Program-made: the position numbers and the translations under genes
Assembly: GCA_003246035.1 (NCBI GenBank)
Contig: QKBP01000078.1
Coordinates: 1 to 17,509 of the forward strand
Source: Desulfuromonadaceae bacterium
Lineage (GTDB): Bacteria > Desulfobacterota > Desulfuromonadia > Desulfuromonadales > SZUA-401
Reading direction: 5' to 3'
DNA: 17,509 bases
Notes under the pieces: model-generated
What the model saw: the letters and a program-made list of their open reading frames with translations, nothing else
Database searches by the model: none
Told to the model about the DNA's origin: nothing
In this document: positions 1 to 8,084 of the stretch, in pieces
Layout: each line of letters begins with the position of its first letter
Numbering within the stretch: position 1 is the first letter of the stretch

Positions 1-1
1 G

Positions 2-1588
2 ACAATCAGTACCGACATCCCCGGCCTCAAGCTTTATGACCGGGTACGGGTCGGACAGCGCGAGCTCCTGGGCGAGGTGATTCGCCTAGCGCCTGGCGAG
101 GCCGTCGTGCAGGTTTACGAGGAGACCCATGGGCTGGCGCTCGGTGAACCGACCCTCAGCCTCGGTGCGCCACTTTCCCTACGGCTCGGTCCCGGAATGC
201 TCGGCGGCATTTTTGACGGCCTGCAACGCTCCCTCGCCGACCTCTGCGCCTCCCAGGGCCCATTTCTCCATCCCGGCACCCACCCCGAACTCGACAGTGC
301 ACAGACCTGGTCGTTCAGGGCCCGATGTCACCCGGGAGATAACGTCGTGATGGGTGACGTCCTCGGCGTGGTGGACGAACTCGACTTCAAGCATCTCATC
401 ATGGCCCCCTGCGACGGCGAACTCGAGACCATCGTCAGCGGTGAATACGACGGCAACACCCCGGTTGCCTGTTACCGCGACGGAACCGAAGTCACCCTCT
501 ACCAGGAATGGCCGGTGCGTGAACCGCGCCCGTACCTCGAGAAGCACCCGCCTCACGAGCCGCTGATTACCGGTCAGCGCTGCATCGACTTTCTCTTCAC
601 CCTGGCCCGCGGCGGAACGGCGATCTTCCCGGGTGGATTCGGTACCGGCAAGACCGTCCTAGAGCAGTCTCTCGCCAAGTACGCGGTCTGCGACGTGGTC
701 ATTTATGTCGGCTGCGGGGAACGGGGAAACGAAATGGCCGACATGCTCGAAGAGTTTTCCCTGCTGCAGGACCCCTGGAGCCGTAAACCGTTGATGCAAC
801 GAACCGTCGTCATCGTCAACACCTCCAACATGCCGGTGGCAGCCCGAGAGGCGTCGATCTACACCGCCGCCACCTTGGGAGAGTACTTCCGTGACATGGG
901 TTACCACGTACTGCTGCTCGCCGACTCCCTCTCACGCTGGGCCGAGGCGTTGCGGGAGATCTCTTCAGCCCTCGAGGAAATGCCCGGAGAGGAAGGCTAC
1001 CCGACCTACCTCCATTCGCGCCTGGCGACATTCATGGCGCGCGCCGGGAGCGTCACGACCCACGGCAAGCGTAATGGTTCCCTCTCGATGGTCCTGTCGA
1101 TCTCCCCGCCCGGAGGTGACTTCACCGAGCCGGTTACCCAGGCTTGCCTACGCAACACCGGTGCCTTTTTGATGCTCGACACCGGTCTTGCTCAGCGACG
1201 ACATTTTCCCGCGATCCATTGGGGACAGAGCTTCACCCGTTATTCACACGCCCGCACCCAGCTCGGCGCTACGATTTCCGATCAGTGGCCGGAGCATCGC
1301 CGTCTCTGTCAGGAGCTGCTGCAAAAAGAAGAAGCGCTCCGTGAGGTCGCCGAGATCGTCGGCACGGGAGGGCTGCAGGAGAGCGACCAACTGACCATGC
1401 AGACGGCGGAACGGATTCGCCAGGAGTTCCTGGCCCAGAACGCCTATTCGGACGATGCCTTTTCATCCCCCGAGGAGACCTGTCAAAGGATCGAAGCGAT
1501 CCTCGACGGACACCAGCAGCAGCTGCAGAAGATCCAACACGAGACGAAGGCAGCTGCCTCGACGGAGACTGTCCATGAGGCTGAGTGA
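2..1588 (+). CDS. atpA: V-type ATPase/ATP synthase catalytic subunit A (5' end missing)
   Basis: Nucleotide-binding catalytic subunit of the V1 head of a membrane rotary ATPase. The frame is open from the left edge, and alignment from memory with Thermus subunit A suggests only about a dozen N-terminal residues are missing. The GTG at 77 is internal, because conserved sequence continues upstream of it (GLKLYDRVRVG). The P-loop GGFGTGKT lies at 632-655, followed by the family signatures VGCGERGNEM (catalytic Glu), NTSNMPVAAREAS, DSLSRWAEALREIS and SPPGGDFTEPVTQ. The C-terminus ends in a Gln/Glu-rich stretch and seems about 30 residues shorter than in Thermus. The last 14 bases overlap subunit B, so translation is probably coupled. 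Other V-ATPase genes (E, C, I, K, F) would be expected to the left of the window. Family assignment is very sure; ion specificity (H+ or Na+) cannot be read from this subunit. Confidence 0.96.
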   Translation, partial: TISTDIPGLKLYDRVRVGQRELLGEVIRLAPGEAVVQVYEETHGLALGEPTLSLGAPLSLRLGPGMLGGIFDGLQRSLADLCASQGPFLHPGTHPELDSAQTWSFRARCHPGDNVVMGDVLGVVDELDFKHLIMAPCDGELETIVSGEYDGNTPVACYRDGTEVTLYQEWPVREPRPYLEKHPPHEPLITGQRCIDFLFTLARGGTAIFPGGFGTGKTVLEQSLAKYAVCDVVIYVGCGERGNEMADMLEEFSLLQDPWSRKPLMQRTVVIVNTSNMPVAAREASIYTAATLGEYFRDMGYHVLLLADSLSRWAEALREISSALEEMPGEEGYPTYLHSRLATFMARAGSVTTHGKRNGSLSMVLSISPPGGDFTEPVTQACLRNTGAFLMLDTGLAQRRHFPAIHWGQSFTRYSHARTQLGATISDQWPEHRRLCQELLQKEEALREVAEIVGTGGLQESDQLTMQTAERIRQEFLAQNAYSDDAFSSPEETCQRIEAILDGHQQQLQKIQHETKAAASTETVHEAE

Positions 1589-2921
1589 ACATCGCTATGA
1601 AAAGCTTGCCCAGATCCGGGGGCCGCTGCTGTTCCTCGACCGGGTCTGCAACGTGCGGATGGGGGAGACGGTACGGATCGAAGCCCCCGACGGCAGTTCC
1701 CGCGAAGGCGAAGTTCTGTTCATCGATGGCGAGTCGGTGATGGTGCAGATCTTTGGCGAAAGCCGTGGACTCTCCCTGGAGGGGACACGTATCCACTTCA
1801 GCGACAACGTGCGCAGGGCGCCGTTGAGCGAGGCCCTGCTCGGCCGAATCTGCAGTGGGTCCGGAGCACTGATCGACGGCGGTATCCCGATCATCCCGGA
1901 GCGCTGGGCACCGGTCAGCGGGGCACCGCTCAACCCGGCAGCACGGGCACGTCCACGGGAATGTATCGAGACCGGCTTCGCCGCGATCGACGTTCTCAAC
2001 ACCCTGGTCCGGGGACAGAAGCTTCCGATCTTCTCGTCCGCCGGCCTCCCCTCGCAGGACCTGGTCGCCGCACTGCTCCGTCAAGCGCGGATGCCGGCAA
2101 CACGCGATGAGGAGCTCGGGAAATTTGCAGTGATCTTCGTCGCCCTGGGCCTGACCCACCATGAATACGCGTTCTACATGCAGACCCTCGAGCAGTTGCA
2201 GACACCCTGCACCGCCTACATCAACCTCGCCGGAGACGCAGTCCTCGAACGCCTGCTCGCCCCCCGCTTCGCGCTGACCCTTGCCGAATACCTCGCCTTT
2301 GAAAAGGACTACGACGTTCTCGTCATCATCGCCGACATAACCAACTACTGCGACGCGCTGCGCGAGGTCTCCACGGCCCGCGAAGAGCTCCCTGGGCGCC
2401 GTGGCTATCCCGGTTACATGTATTCGGACCTCGCCTCACTCTACGAACGGGCGGGGCGCATCAAGGAGAGACGCGGTTCGATCACCCAACTGCCGGTGTT
2501 GACCATGCCCGAAAACGACATTACCCATCCGGTCCCCGACCTGACCGGCTACATCACCGAAGGTCAGCTGGTTCTCTCCGCAGAACTCCATAGACGTGGC
2601 ATCTTCCCCCCCATCGATATCCTCCCCAGCCTGTCACGCCTGATGCAGCAGGGAATCGGTGCAGGGCAGACCCGCGAGGACCACCGCGCCGTCGCCAACC
2701 GCCTGTACCGTAACTATGCGCGGGGGTGCGACCTGCGCAACCTCGAAGCGATCGTCGGACGCGAGGGGCTGTCCAAAAAGGATCGCCAGTTCCTCGATTA
2801 CGCCGAACGCTTCGAGCGTGACTTCATCCACCAGAACGAAGATGAGCGTCGCCTGGTCGGCGAAAGCCTCGATATCGGCATCCGTCTCAACGCCCTGCTC
2901 GACGAGGAGCCCGCTCCATGA
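1575..2921 (+). CDS. atpB: V-type ATPase/ATP synthase subunit B (non-catalytic)
   Basis: Second head subunit, alternating with A in the A3B3 ring. It is 448 residues long, the usual size. The start is ATG 1575, because the N-terminus SEHRYEKLAQIRGPLLFLD matches the family and GGAG lies 7 bases upstream. The open frame extends further upstream without family similarity. The P-loop is replaced by SSAGLPSQDL, as expected for the non-catalytic B subunit. Other landmarks are EELPGRRGYPGYMYSDLAS, the segment TMPENDITHPVPDLTGYITEGQ (given in the translation from about 2509 to 2574) and GIFPPIDILPSLSRLM. The gene overlaps A by 14 bases and D by 4 bases (ATGA). It is clearly one operon with its neighbours. 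Confidence 0.97.
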   Translation: MRLSEHRYEKLAQIRGPLLFLDRVCNVRMGETVRIEAPDGSSREGEVLFIDGESVMVQIFGESRGLSLEGTRIHFSDNVRRAPLSEALLGRICSGSGALIDGGIPIIPERWAPVSGAPLNPAARARPRECIETGFAAIDVLNTLVRGQKLPIFSSAGLPSQDLVAALLRQARMPATRDEELGKFAVIFVALGLTHHEYAFYMQTLEQLQTPCTAYINLAGDAVLERLLAPRFALTLAEYLAFEKDYDVLVIIADITNYCDALREVSTAREELPGRRGYPGYMYSDLASLYERAGRIKERRGSITQLPVLTMPENDITHPVPDLTGYITEGQLVLSAELHRRGIFPPIDILPSLSRLMQQGIGAGQTREDHRAVANRLYRNYARGCDLRNLEAIVGREGLSKKDRQFLDYAERFERDFIHQNEDERRLVGESLDIGIRLNALLDEEPAP

Positions 2922-3541
2922 TTCACCCGACCCGAACCAGCCTGCTGCTCCTAAAGGAACGACGCCGCGCCGTCAACCGCAGCCTCGCGATCCTCAAGGC
3001 ACGCCGTCAGGCCCTGATCTCCGAGTTCTTGCGCCTGGGTGAGGAGTTTCTCGATCATCACCAACAGCTCGCCGAGCTTTACGCTCGGGCCCTTCGCGAC
3101 CTCCAGTCCGTCCTGCATGCCGAGGGCGAACCCTCGCTCGAAAGCCTGGCCGCCGTGACCGAGCGTTTCGAGGGGATCGAGGCCGAGCCGGGCAACATCC
3201 TCGGCATCCCGTTTCTGACCATTCTCCCCTTGGGGGAGCTTCCCCGCCATCCCTCACGTCGCCCCTTCGTACCACACCTCCACGTCGCCAGCCTGAGCCG
3301 CAGCTACGAACAGTTCGAAGAACTGACTCGGGCGATCATCGAACATGCCGGGCTGGAGAGCCGCGTTCGTCGCCTCGCGACCGCCATTCGTGAGACAACA
3401 CGGGTCATGCGCACCCTGGAAGACCGGGTCCTGCCGAGACAACAGCGAGATATTGTGCGCATCCGCTTCTTCCTCGCCGAACGTGAGCGGGAAGGCCATT
3501 TTCGCCTCCGCAAGTTCAAACAGCTGCGCGAAAACATCTAG
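2918..3541 (+). CDS. atpD: V-type ATPase/ATP synthase subunit D (central rotor shaft)
   Basis: Coiled-coil central stalk that rotates inside the A3B3 ring and couples ATP turnover to the membrane ring. It has 207 residues, normal for the family. The N-terminal HPTRTSLLLLKERRRAVNRS and the C-terminal Arg-rich helix (VLPRQQRDIVRIRFFLAERER) are typical of subunit D. Both ends are helical with heptad-like spacing. The start ATG overlaps the TGA of subunit B (ATGA), and GAGGAG lies 8 bases upstream, so translation is coupled. It is the last ATPase gene here: the next gene starts 54 bases later and is unrelated. Confidence 0.95.
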   Translation: MIHPTRTSLLLLKERRRAVNRSLAILKARRQALISEFLRLGEEFLDHHQQLAELYARALRDLQSVLHAEGEPSLESLAAVTERFEGIEAEPGNILGIPFLTILPLGELPRHPSRRPFVPHLHVASLSRSYEQFEELTRAIIEHAGLESRVRRLATAIRETTRVMRTLEDRVLPRQQRDIVRIRFFLAEREREGHFRLRKFKQLRENI

Positions 3542-3560
3542 GTACATCTACTCCGGGCTC

Positions 3561-3569
3561 TGTTATAGT
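3561..3569 (+). promoter_or_regulatory. Candidate extended -10 promoter element for the MFS/AEC pair
   Basis: TGTTATAGT is an extended -10 element (TGnTATAGT) in the 54-base gap between subunit D and the MFS gene. It would start transcription about 20 bases before the ATG at 3596. No good -35 lies 17 bases upstream (GGTACA, 3 of 6). The element is short and could be chance, and read-through from the ATPase operon is equally possible. Confidence 0.35.
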
Positions 3570-3595
3570 AGGGCATTCCGAGTTACGGAGCCTCC

Positions 3596-4927
3596 ATGCC
3601 CTCACCCTCCCATCAACGTTCCATGTTGGCCTGGTGCCTGTACGACTGGGCCAACTCCGGCTTTGCCACCGTCATCCTCGCGGCTGTGCTTCCCGTCTAC
3701 ATGGTCAGCCTGATCCCTCAGGGGGGTATCCCGCTCCCATGGTCGGAGCGGGGCCTTCCGGCCACGGCCTTCTGGGGCTACACCGTCTCGGCTTCCATGG
3801 TGCTGGTGGCGGTCGCGGCACCTCTGCTCGGGCAACTCTCCGACCAACGCGGCTGGCGCCGACCGATGCTCGCCCTCTTCTGCCTGCTCGGTTCGCTCGC
3901 CACCGCATCGCTGGTCTTCGTCGGACCCGGGCGTTACCTGCTCGCTGCGACCCTGTTCATCTTCGCCAATATCGGCTTCGCCTCCGGCAACATCTTCTAC
4001 AACGCGTACCTCCCGAGCCTGGCCGAGGGAGTCGAGGCCGATCACCTCTCGTCGAAAGGGTACGCCTACGGCTACCTCGGCGGCGGTCTGGTGTTACTGA
4101 TCACCTTCCTCATGATCCAGAAATATGCCTGGTTCGGTTTTTCCGGCATCAGCGAAGCAACCCGCACAGGCTTCCTTTTAACCGGTCTCTGGTGGCTGTT
4201 CTTCGCCCTCCCCGCCCTGCTGTGGCTGAACGGCGCATCGGCCCCACGCACAGCAGCCGTCGCCCCTGGTCTGCTACGCCGCTATCGTGACATCTTCGCC
4301 CGGGTTTGGTTACATCGTGAGCTGCGTCGCTTCCTGATCGCCTTTCTGATCTACAACGACGGAATCCAGACGATCATCGCCGTCTCGGCGGTCTTTGCCC
4401 GTGACGAACTCGGGCTCTCCCAGGGGACGATTCTCGGCTGCTTCCTGATGATCCAGTTCGTCGCCACTCCCGGTGCCCTTCTCTTCGCCCGTCTTGCAGG
4501 ACGTTTCGGCGTCAAGAGGGTCGTCATGTTCAGCCTGCTGATCTTTGCCTGCATCACCGCCTTTGCCAGCACCATGCACACCGCGAGCGAATTCTGGATC
4601 CTCGGGTTCGCCGTCGCCCTGGTTCTCGGCGGCAGCCAGGCACTGAGCCGATCTCTGTTCGTCCGCATGGTCCCGGAACAGAACAGCGCCGAATTTTTCG
4701 CCTTCTTCGCCATCAGCACCAAGTTCGCCTCGGTTTTCGGCCCGTTGCTGTTCGCCGTCCTGATCCACTTCAGCGGCTCCAACCGCCTGGCGATCCTGGC
4801 GTTGACCAGCTTTTTTATCGTCGGCTTGGCGATCCTCGCCAGAGTCGACATCACCGCCGGGACGCGTCACGCCCTGCAGGCCCATTCAACGGAGTCTGAA
4901 TCTCAACGCCACAGGTCATCATCATGA
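3596..4927 (+). CDS. MFS permease of the UMF1/Atg22-like family
   Basis: Integral membrane transporter of 443 residues with about 12 hydrophobic segments. The N-terminal signature LAWCLYDWANSGFAT (about residues 11-25) is the hallmark of the UMF1 family, which is related to yeast vacuolar Atg22. A motif-A-like loop GQLSDQRGWRRP (residues 79-90) follows, then FYNAYLPSLA and ADHLSSKGYAYGYLGGG in the TM4-TM5 region. The substrate is unknown: Atg22 exports amino acids from the vacuole, but bacterial members are not well characterised. The start ATG has GGAG a few bases upstream. The stop overlaps the start of the AEC gene (ATGA), so the two are translationally coupled. The C-terminal tail after the last membrane helix is short and polar (STESESQRHRSSS). 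Confidence 0.9.
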   Translation: MPSPSHQRSMLAWCLYDWANSGFATVILAAVLPVYMVSLIPQGGIPLPWSERGLPATAFWGYTVSASMVLVAVAAPLLGQLSDQRGWRRPMLALFCLLGSLATASLVFVGPGRYLLAATLFIFANIGFASGNIFYNAYLPSLAEGVEADHLSSKGYAYGYLGGGLVLLITFLMIQKYAWFGFSGISEATRTGFLLTGLWWLFFALPALLWLNGASAPRTAAVAPGLLRRYRDIFARVWLHRELRRFLIAFLIYNDGIQTIIAVSAVFARDELGLSQGTILGCFLMIQFVATPGALLFARLAGRFGVKRVVMFSLLIFACITAFASTMHTASEFWILGFAVALVLGGSQALSRSLFVRMVPEQNSAEFFAFFAISTKFASVFGPLLFAVLIHFSGSNRLAILALTSFFIVGLAILARVDITAGTRHALQAHSTESESQRHRSSS

Positions 4928-5829
4928 GCGAACTGCTGCACGTCTTTCTCAACGTTATTCTCCCGGTCTTCGGTATCGTCGCCCTCGGCTACCTGCTCGG
5001 AGGTCGGCTCGAACTCCAGGCCCGAACCCTGACCCGGGTCGCCTACTACGTCTTCGTTCCGGCCTTCATCTTCGAGGCGATCGGCAGCGCCGAGGTCCCG
5101 CTCGACAGCGCCCTCAAGATGGTCGTTTTCATCGTGGGGGCCCAGTTGCTGGCCGTGTTTATCGCCGGCGGGATTGGACGGTTATTAAGACGTTCCAAGG
5201 AGATGATCGCGGCCTTCGTGATGATTGCCGCCTTCGGCAATGTCGGCAACTACGGCCTGGCGGTCATCCGCTTCCGCCTCGGTGACGTATCCGTCGCCCC
5301 TTCGACGATCTATTTCGTCGCCATCACCATTTCTGCCTTTGTGGTCTGCGTCGGCGCCGCAGGCTGGGCACGGGGCGGCAGCCGGGGAGCCGTGTGGGGT
5401 GTACTCAAAACTCCGGCGCTCTGGGCGGTGATCCCCGCCCTGGCGGTCTCACAGGGGAGCGTGGAGGTCCCGCTGATGCTGACCCGCATGATCGGACTGC
5501 TGGCCGACGCGATGATTCCGGTGATGCTCTTTTCTCTCGGGCTGCAGTTGCTAGAAGAAAAGAAGGTAACTTTCAGCGGGGATGTGGTGCTGGCAAGTGG
5601 CATCCGCCTGCTCCTCGCCCCGGCTCTGGCCGCGGCCACGGCGATTCCGTTCGCCCTCGGAGAGATCGAAACGGTTTCGGGCATTCTGCAGGCCGGCATG
5701 CCGACGGCCGTACTGGTGGCAATCATCGCCAAGGAGAACAATATCGTACCGGGGTTTGTGACGTCGGTCGTCCTCGTCTCAACTGTGGCGAGCCTCGTGA
5801 CTCTAACGCTCCTCATGATCGCCCTCTAG
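4924..5829 (+). CDS. AEC family transporter (auxin efflux carrier/malonate permease type)
   Basis: Membrane permease of 301 residues with about ten hydrophobic segments in two halves, the Mem_trans architecture. Family landmarks include the N-terminal VILPVFGIVALGYLLGG, the FGNVGNYGLAVIRF segment, where AEC proteins have a conserved Asn-Gly helix break, and the second-half MIPVMLFSLGLQL. Bacterial members have been linked to malonate, malate or other organic acid transport, and the substrate here cannot be told. The ATG overlaps the TGA of the MFS gene and has no strong ribosome binding site of its own, so it probably depends on coupling. A 127-base gap with promoter-like sequence separates it from the K+ uptake genes. 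Confidence 0.9.
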   Translation: MSELLHVFLNVILPVFGIVALGYLLGGRLELQARTLTRVAYYVFVPAFIFEAIGSAEVPLDSALKMVVFIVGAQLLAVFIAGGIGRLLRRSKEMIAAFVMIAAFGNVGNYGLAVIRFRLGDVSVAPSTIYFVAITISAFVVCVGAAGWARGGSRGAVWGVLKTPALWAVIPALAVSQGSVEVPLMLTRMIGLLADAMIPVMLFSLGLQLLEEKKVTFSGDVVLASGIRLLLAPALAAATAIPFALGEIETVSGILQAGMPTAVLVAIIAKENNIVPGFVTSVVLVSTVASLVTLTLLMIAL

Positions 5830-5885
5830 CCTCAGCAGTCCGACCAACTCAAACCGTTAATTTGTGAGTTTTGTCGTTCGAATTA

Positions 5886-5914
5886 GTGAGATATTTTATA
5901 CGAAGTGCTATAAC
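5886..5914 (+). promoter_or_regulatory. Candidate sigma-70 promoter for the K+ uptake operon
   Basis: In an AT-rich island of an otherwise GC-rich region there is an extended -10, TGCTATAAC (5906-5914). GTGAGA lies 17 bases upstream (5886-5891; 4 of 6 matches to TTGACA). Transcription would start near 5921, leaving a leader of about 36 bases before the GTG at 5957. It is supported by base composition and spacing only. Confidence 0.5.
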
Positions 5915-5956
5915 GATGCGGCGACTGGATTACCTGCCTCATCAGGACAAGGACTC

Positions 5957-7333
5957 GTGAAGCGTCTCATACAAACCCTCAAAGATGCCACGCCTGCCCA
6001 GACCTTGATGTTCTACTATGCGGCAGCCATCCTGGCCGGCACCCTGCTGCTGGCGACCCCGTTGGCCGCCGAGGGAGAACCTCTCTCCTTTCTGGACGCC
6101 CTCTTCACCGCGACCTCGGCGCAGTGCGTCACCGGCCTGATCGTCGTCGATACCGGGACGCGCCTGAGCCTCTTCGGACAGGGGGTCGTCCTGTTGCTGA
6201 TCCAGATCGGCGGGCTGGGCATCACCACCTTCTCGGTCTACCTGTTCATTTACCTGCGCGTCGGCCTGAGCTCGCGCGGTCGCTGGATCATCAACGAGAC
6301 CCTCATGCACACCCCGATCAGTTCCTGGCGCGAACTGATCCGCGACATTGTCGCCATGACCCTGGTGATCGAAGCGCTGGGCACCCTCGTGCTGAGTTGC
6401 GTGTTCGTCGGCGAGCTCGGTCTCGCGCGAGGCGTCTACTATGCCCTCTTCCACTCCGTGTCGGCATTCTGCAACGCCGGTTTCTCTCTCTATCCGGACA
6501 GCCTGAACGGTTTTCGCAACGATCCCGTCGTCAACCTGACGATCATGGCCCTGATCCTGCTTGGAGGGATCGGTTTTCTGGTGATACGTGAACTGATGGA
6601 ACTGGGACGCCAGAAACGAGACCGCAGGAATCCACGCATCAGGCTGTCCCTGCACAGTCGCGTCGTCCTGATCACGTCGCTCTGCCTGGTTCTCTTCGGT
6701 GCACTGGGCATCGGCCTGCTGGAAACGGGCAATGCCTTCGCCGCGCTCCCCGGAGATGAGCAATTCTGGACGGCCCTGTTCCAGTCGGTCTCGACCCGGA
6801 CGGCGGGTTTCAACACCATCGACCTCGGAAGCTTCCGAGTCCCGACTCTCTTCCTGATGATCTTTCTGATGTTTATCGGCGCCTCCCCGGGCTCGGCCGG
6901 TGGCGGGGTCAAGACGACCAGCCTGGCCCTGTTCTTCGCCATTTTCTACAGCCGGCTCAAGGGGAGCGCCCACACGAACCTGTTCCGGCGCACCATCCCG
7001 GACGAAGCCATTACCAAGGCGCTGGCCCTGGTGATCCTGGCCATCTCCCTCACCGGTCTGGCCCTCTTCGGACTGTTGATCGTCCAGGCCCCCGATCTGG
7101 CGCACGAGCAGCATCGCGAGTTTTTAAGTTACGTCTTCGAAACCTTCTCGGCCTTCGGCACGGTCGGCCTCTCGATCGGCGCGACGGCCAAACTCAACAC
7201 ACTGGGGAAGACCATCGTCATCTTGCTGATGTTTGCCGGCAGGGTCGGCCTGCTGACCCTGGCCTTTGCCATCGCCGGCAGAACGCGGCGTTTTGCACCC
7301 CGCTATGCGGAAGAGAACATCATGATCGGCTGA
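5957..7333 (+). CDS. ktrB: TrkH/KtrB family potassium uptake channel subunit
   Basis: Membrane pore protein for K+ uptake, made of four repeated M1-P-M2 units. All four filter loops are visible: CVTGLIV (P1, about residues 57-63), CNAGFS (P2, 172-177), RTAGFNT (P3, 281-287) and GTVGLS (P4, 401-406). The gate-loop region SPGSAGGGVKTTS (about 310-322) is also present. The 458-residue length is closer to KtrB than to the longer E. coli TrkH. I chose GTG 5957: it has AAGGA just upstream (AAGGACTCGTG) and the protein then begins KRLIQTLKDATPAQTL, like the family. An upstream GTG at 5864 would add 31 unrelated residues and lies in the promoter region. The RCK partner gene starts 24 bases downstream. 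Confidence 0.94.
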   Translation: MKRLIQTLKDATPAQTLMFYYAAAILAGTLLLATPLAAEGEPLSFLDALFTATSAQCVTGLIVVDTGTRLSLFGQGVVLLLIQIGGLGITTFSVYLFIYLRVGLSSRGRWIINETLMHTPISSWRELIRDIVAMTLVIEALGTLVLSCVFVGELGLARGVYYALFHSVSAFCNAGFSLYPDSLNGFRNDPVVNLTIMALILLGGIGFLVIRELMELGRQKRDRRNPRIRLSLHSRVVLITSLCLVLFGALGIGLLETGNAFAALPGDEQFWTALFQSVSTRTAGFNTIDLGSFRVPTLFLMIFLMFIGASPGSAGGGVKTTSLALFFAIFYSRLKGSAHTNLFRRTIPDEAITKALALVILAISLTGLALFGLLIVQAPDLAHEQHREFLSYVFETFSAFGTVGLSIGATAKLNTLGKTIVILLMFAGRVGLLTLAFAIAGRTRRFAPRYAEENIMIG

Positions 7334-7357
7334 AACAGCGTCGCCAGGAGTAGCGGT

Positions 7358-8014
7358 ATGAAAAAGAAATTCTGTGTGATCGGGCTCGGCAGCTTCGGAT
7401 TTCACGTGGCGGAAACCCTCGACAAGGAAGGACACGAGGTTGTCGCCATCGACTCGGACAAGGACAAGGTCCAGGCGGCCAAGGACATCTGCGCTTATGC
7501 GATCCTCGGCGATGCCGCCAATAAACAGTTCCTCAAGACCCAGGGGGTCCACGAGATGGATGCCGTCGTCGTCTCGACCGGCGACCGCTCCCACCTCTCC
7601 ACCCTGATCACGCTCTACCTCAAGGAACTCAAGGTCCCGCGCATCTACGTCAAGGCCATCGACGAGGACCATGGTCGCATCCTCGAGCGCGTCGGCGCGA
7701 CGGACGTCATCTACCCGGAAAAGGACATGGCCAAACGGGTTGCGCACACCATGTCCACTCCGAACGTCCTCGAGTTCATCCCGCTGGCCGAGGAATTCTC
7801 CCTCTCGGAGACCGACCCTCCCAAGCATTTCATCGGCAAGACGCTGATCGACCTCGACCTGCGCAAACGCTTCGAGGTCACCGTGATCGCCATCAAGGAC
7901 GTTCTCACCGACCAGTTCATCCCCGCACCACCGCCGACGCACGTCATCAAGGACAGTGACGTCCTGATCCTCATCGGCAAAACCGACGACGTCGACAGGG
8001 CCTTGTCCAAGTGA
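7358..8014 (+). CDS. ktrA: KtrA/TrkA-type RCK regulatory subunit of K+ uptake
   Basis: Cytoplasmic nucleotide-binding ring protein that gates the KtrB/TrkH pore. It has 218 residues with one RCK_N and one RCK_C domain, as in KtrA; E. coli TrkA has two of each. The Rossmann motif VIGLGSFGFHVAETL contains GxGxxG (G9, G11, G14), and Asp32 at the end of the second strand (VVAIDSD) is the usual ribose-binding acid. RCK_C covers about residues 135-215, ending in KDSDVLILIGKTDDV. The start ATG has AGGAG 7 bases upstream. The gene directly follows ktrB, so the two should be co-transcribed. Downstream it faces the convergent mtaB gene across a hairpin at 8061-8084. Confidence 0.94.
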   Translation: MKKKFCVIGLGSFGFHVAETLDKEGHEVVAIDSDKDKVQAAKDICAYAILGDAANKQFLKTQGVHEMDAVVVSTGDRSHLSTLITLYLKELKVPRIYVKAIDEDHGRILERVGATDVIYPEKDMAKRVAHTMSTPNVLEFIPLAEEFSLSETDPPKHFIGKTLIDLDLRKRFEVTVIAIKDVLTDQFIPAPPPTHVIKDSDVLILIGKTDDVDRALSK

Positions 8015-8054
8015 CCCCGGTCCCCTGACAGCTAGATTAGCAAAACTGACCGCC

Positions 8055-8084
8055 AACAAAAACGCCGGGCGTCGGCCCGGCGTT
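8055..8084 (-). terminator. Rho-independent terminator of the cysE-isc-mnmA-mtaB operon
   Basis: A perfect 10-bp stem (8061-8070 with 8075-8084, tetraloop 8071-8074) is followed on the minus strand by TTTTTGTT. The stem begins at the last base before the mtaB stop codon is complete, so termination comes right after mtaB. On the plus strand the same stem has no T-run, so it can only weakly stop transcripts from ktrA. Confidence 0.85.

Noticed and set aside
1269..2162. Long minus-strand open frame across the ATPase A/B junction
   Set aside because: Lies opposite clearly conserved ATPase genes; its translation shows no recognisable family and is typical of a GC-rich shadow frame.
5846..5870. 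Possible terminator after the AEC gene: AACTCA and TGAGTT arms followed by TTGTCGTT
   Set aside because: Only 6 AT-rich pairs around a 13-base loop; too weak to call.
5942..7114. 390-codon minus-strand open frame opposite the K+ channel gene
   Set aside because: Rich in Gln, Asp and Glu, as expected from the antisense of hydrophobic codons; the plus strand has all four K+ filter loops.
7124..8059. 311-codon minus-strand open frame opposite ktrA
   Set aside because: The plus strand is a complete RCK protein; the antisense frame is Asp/Val rich with no family signature.
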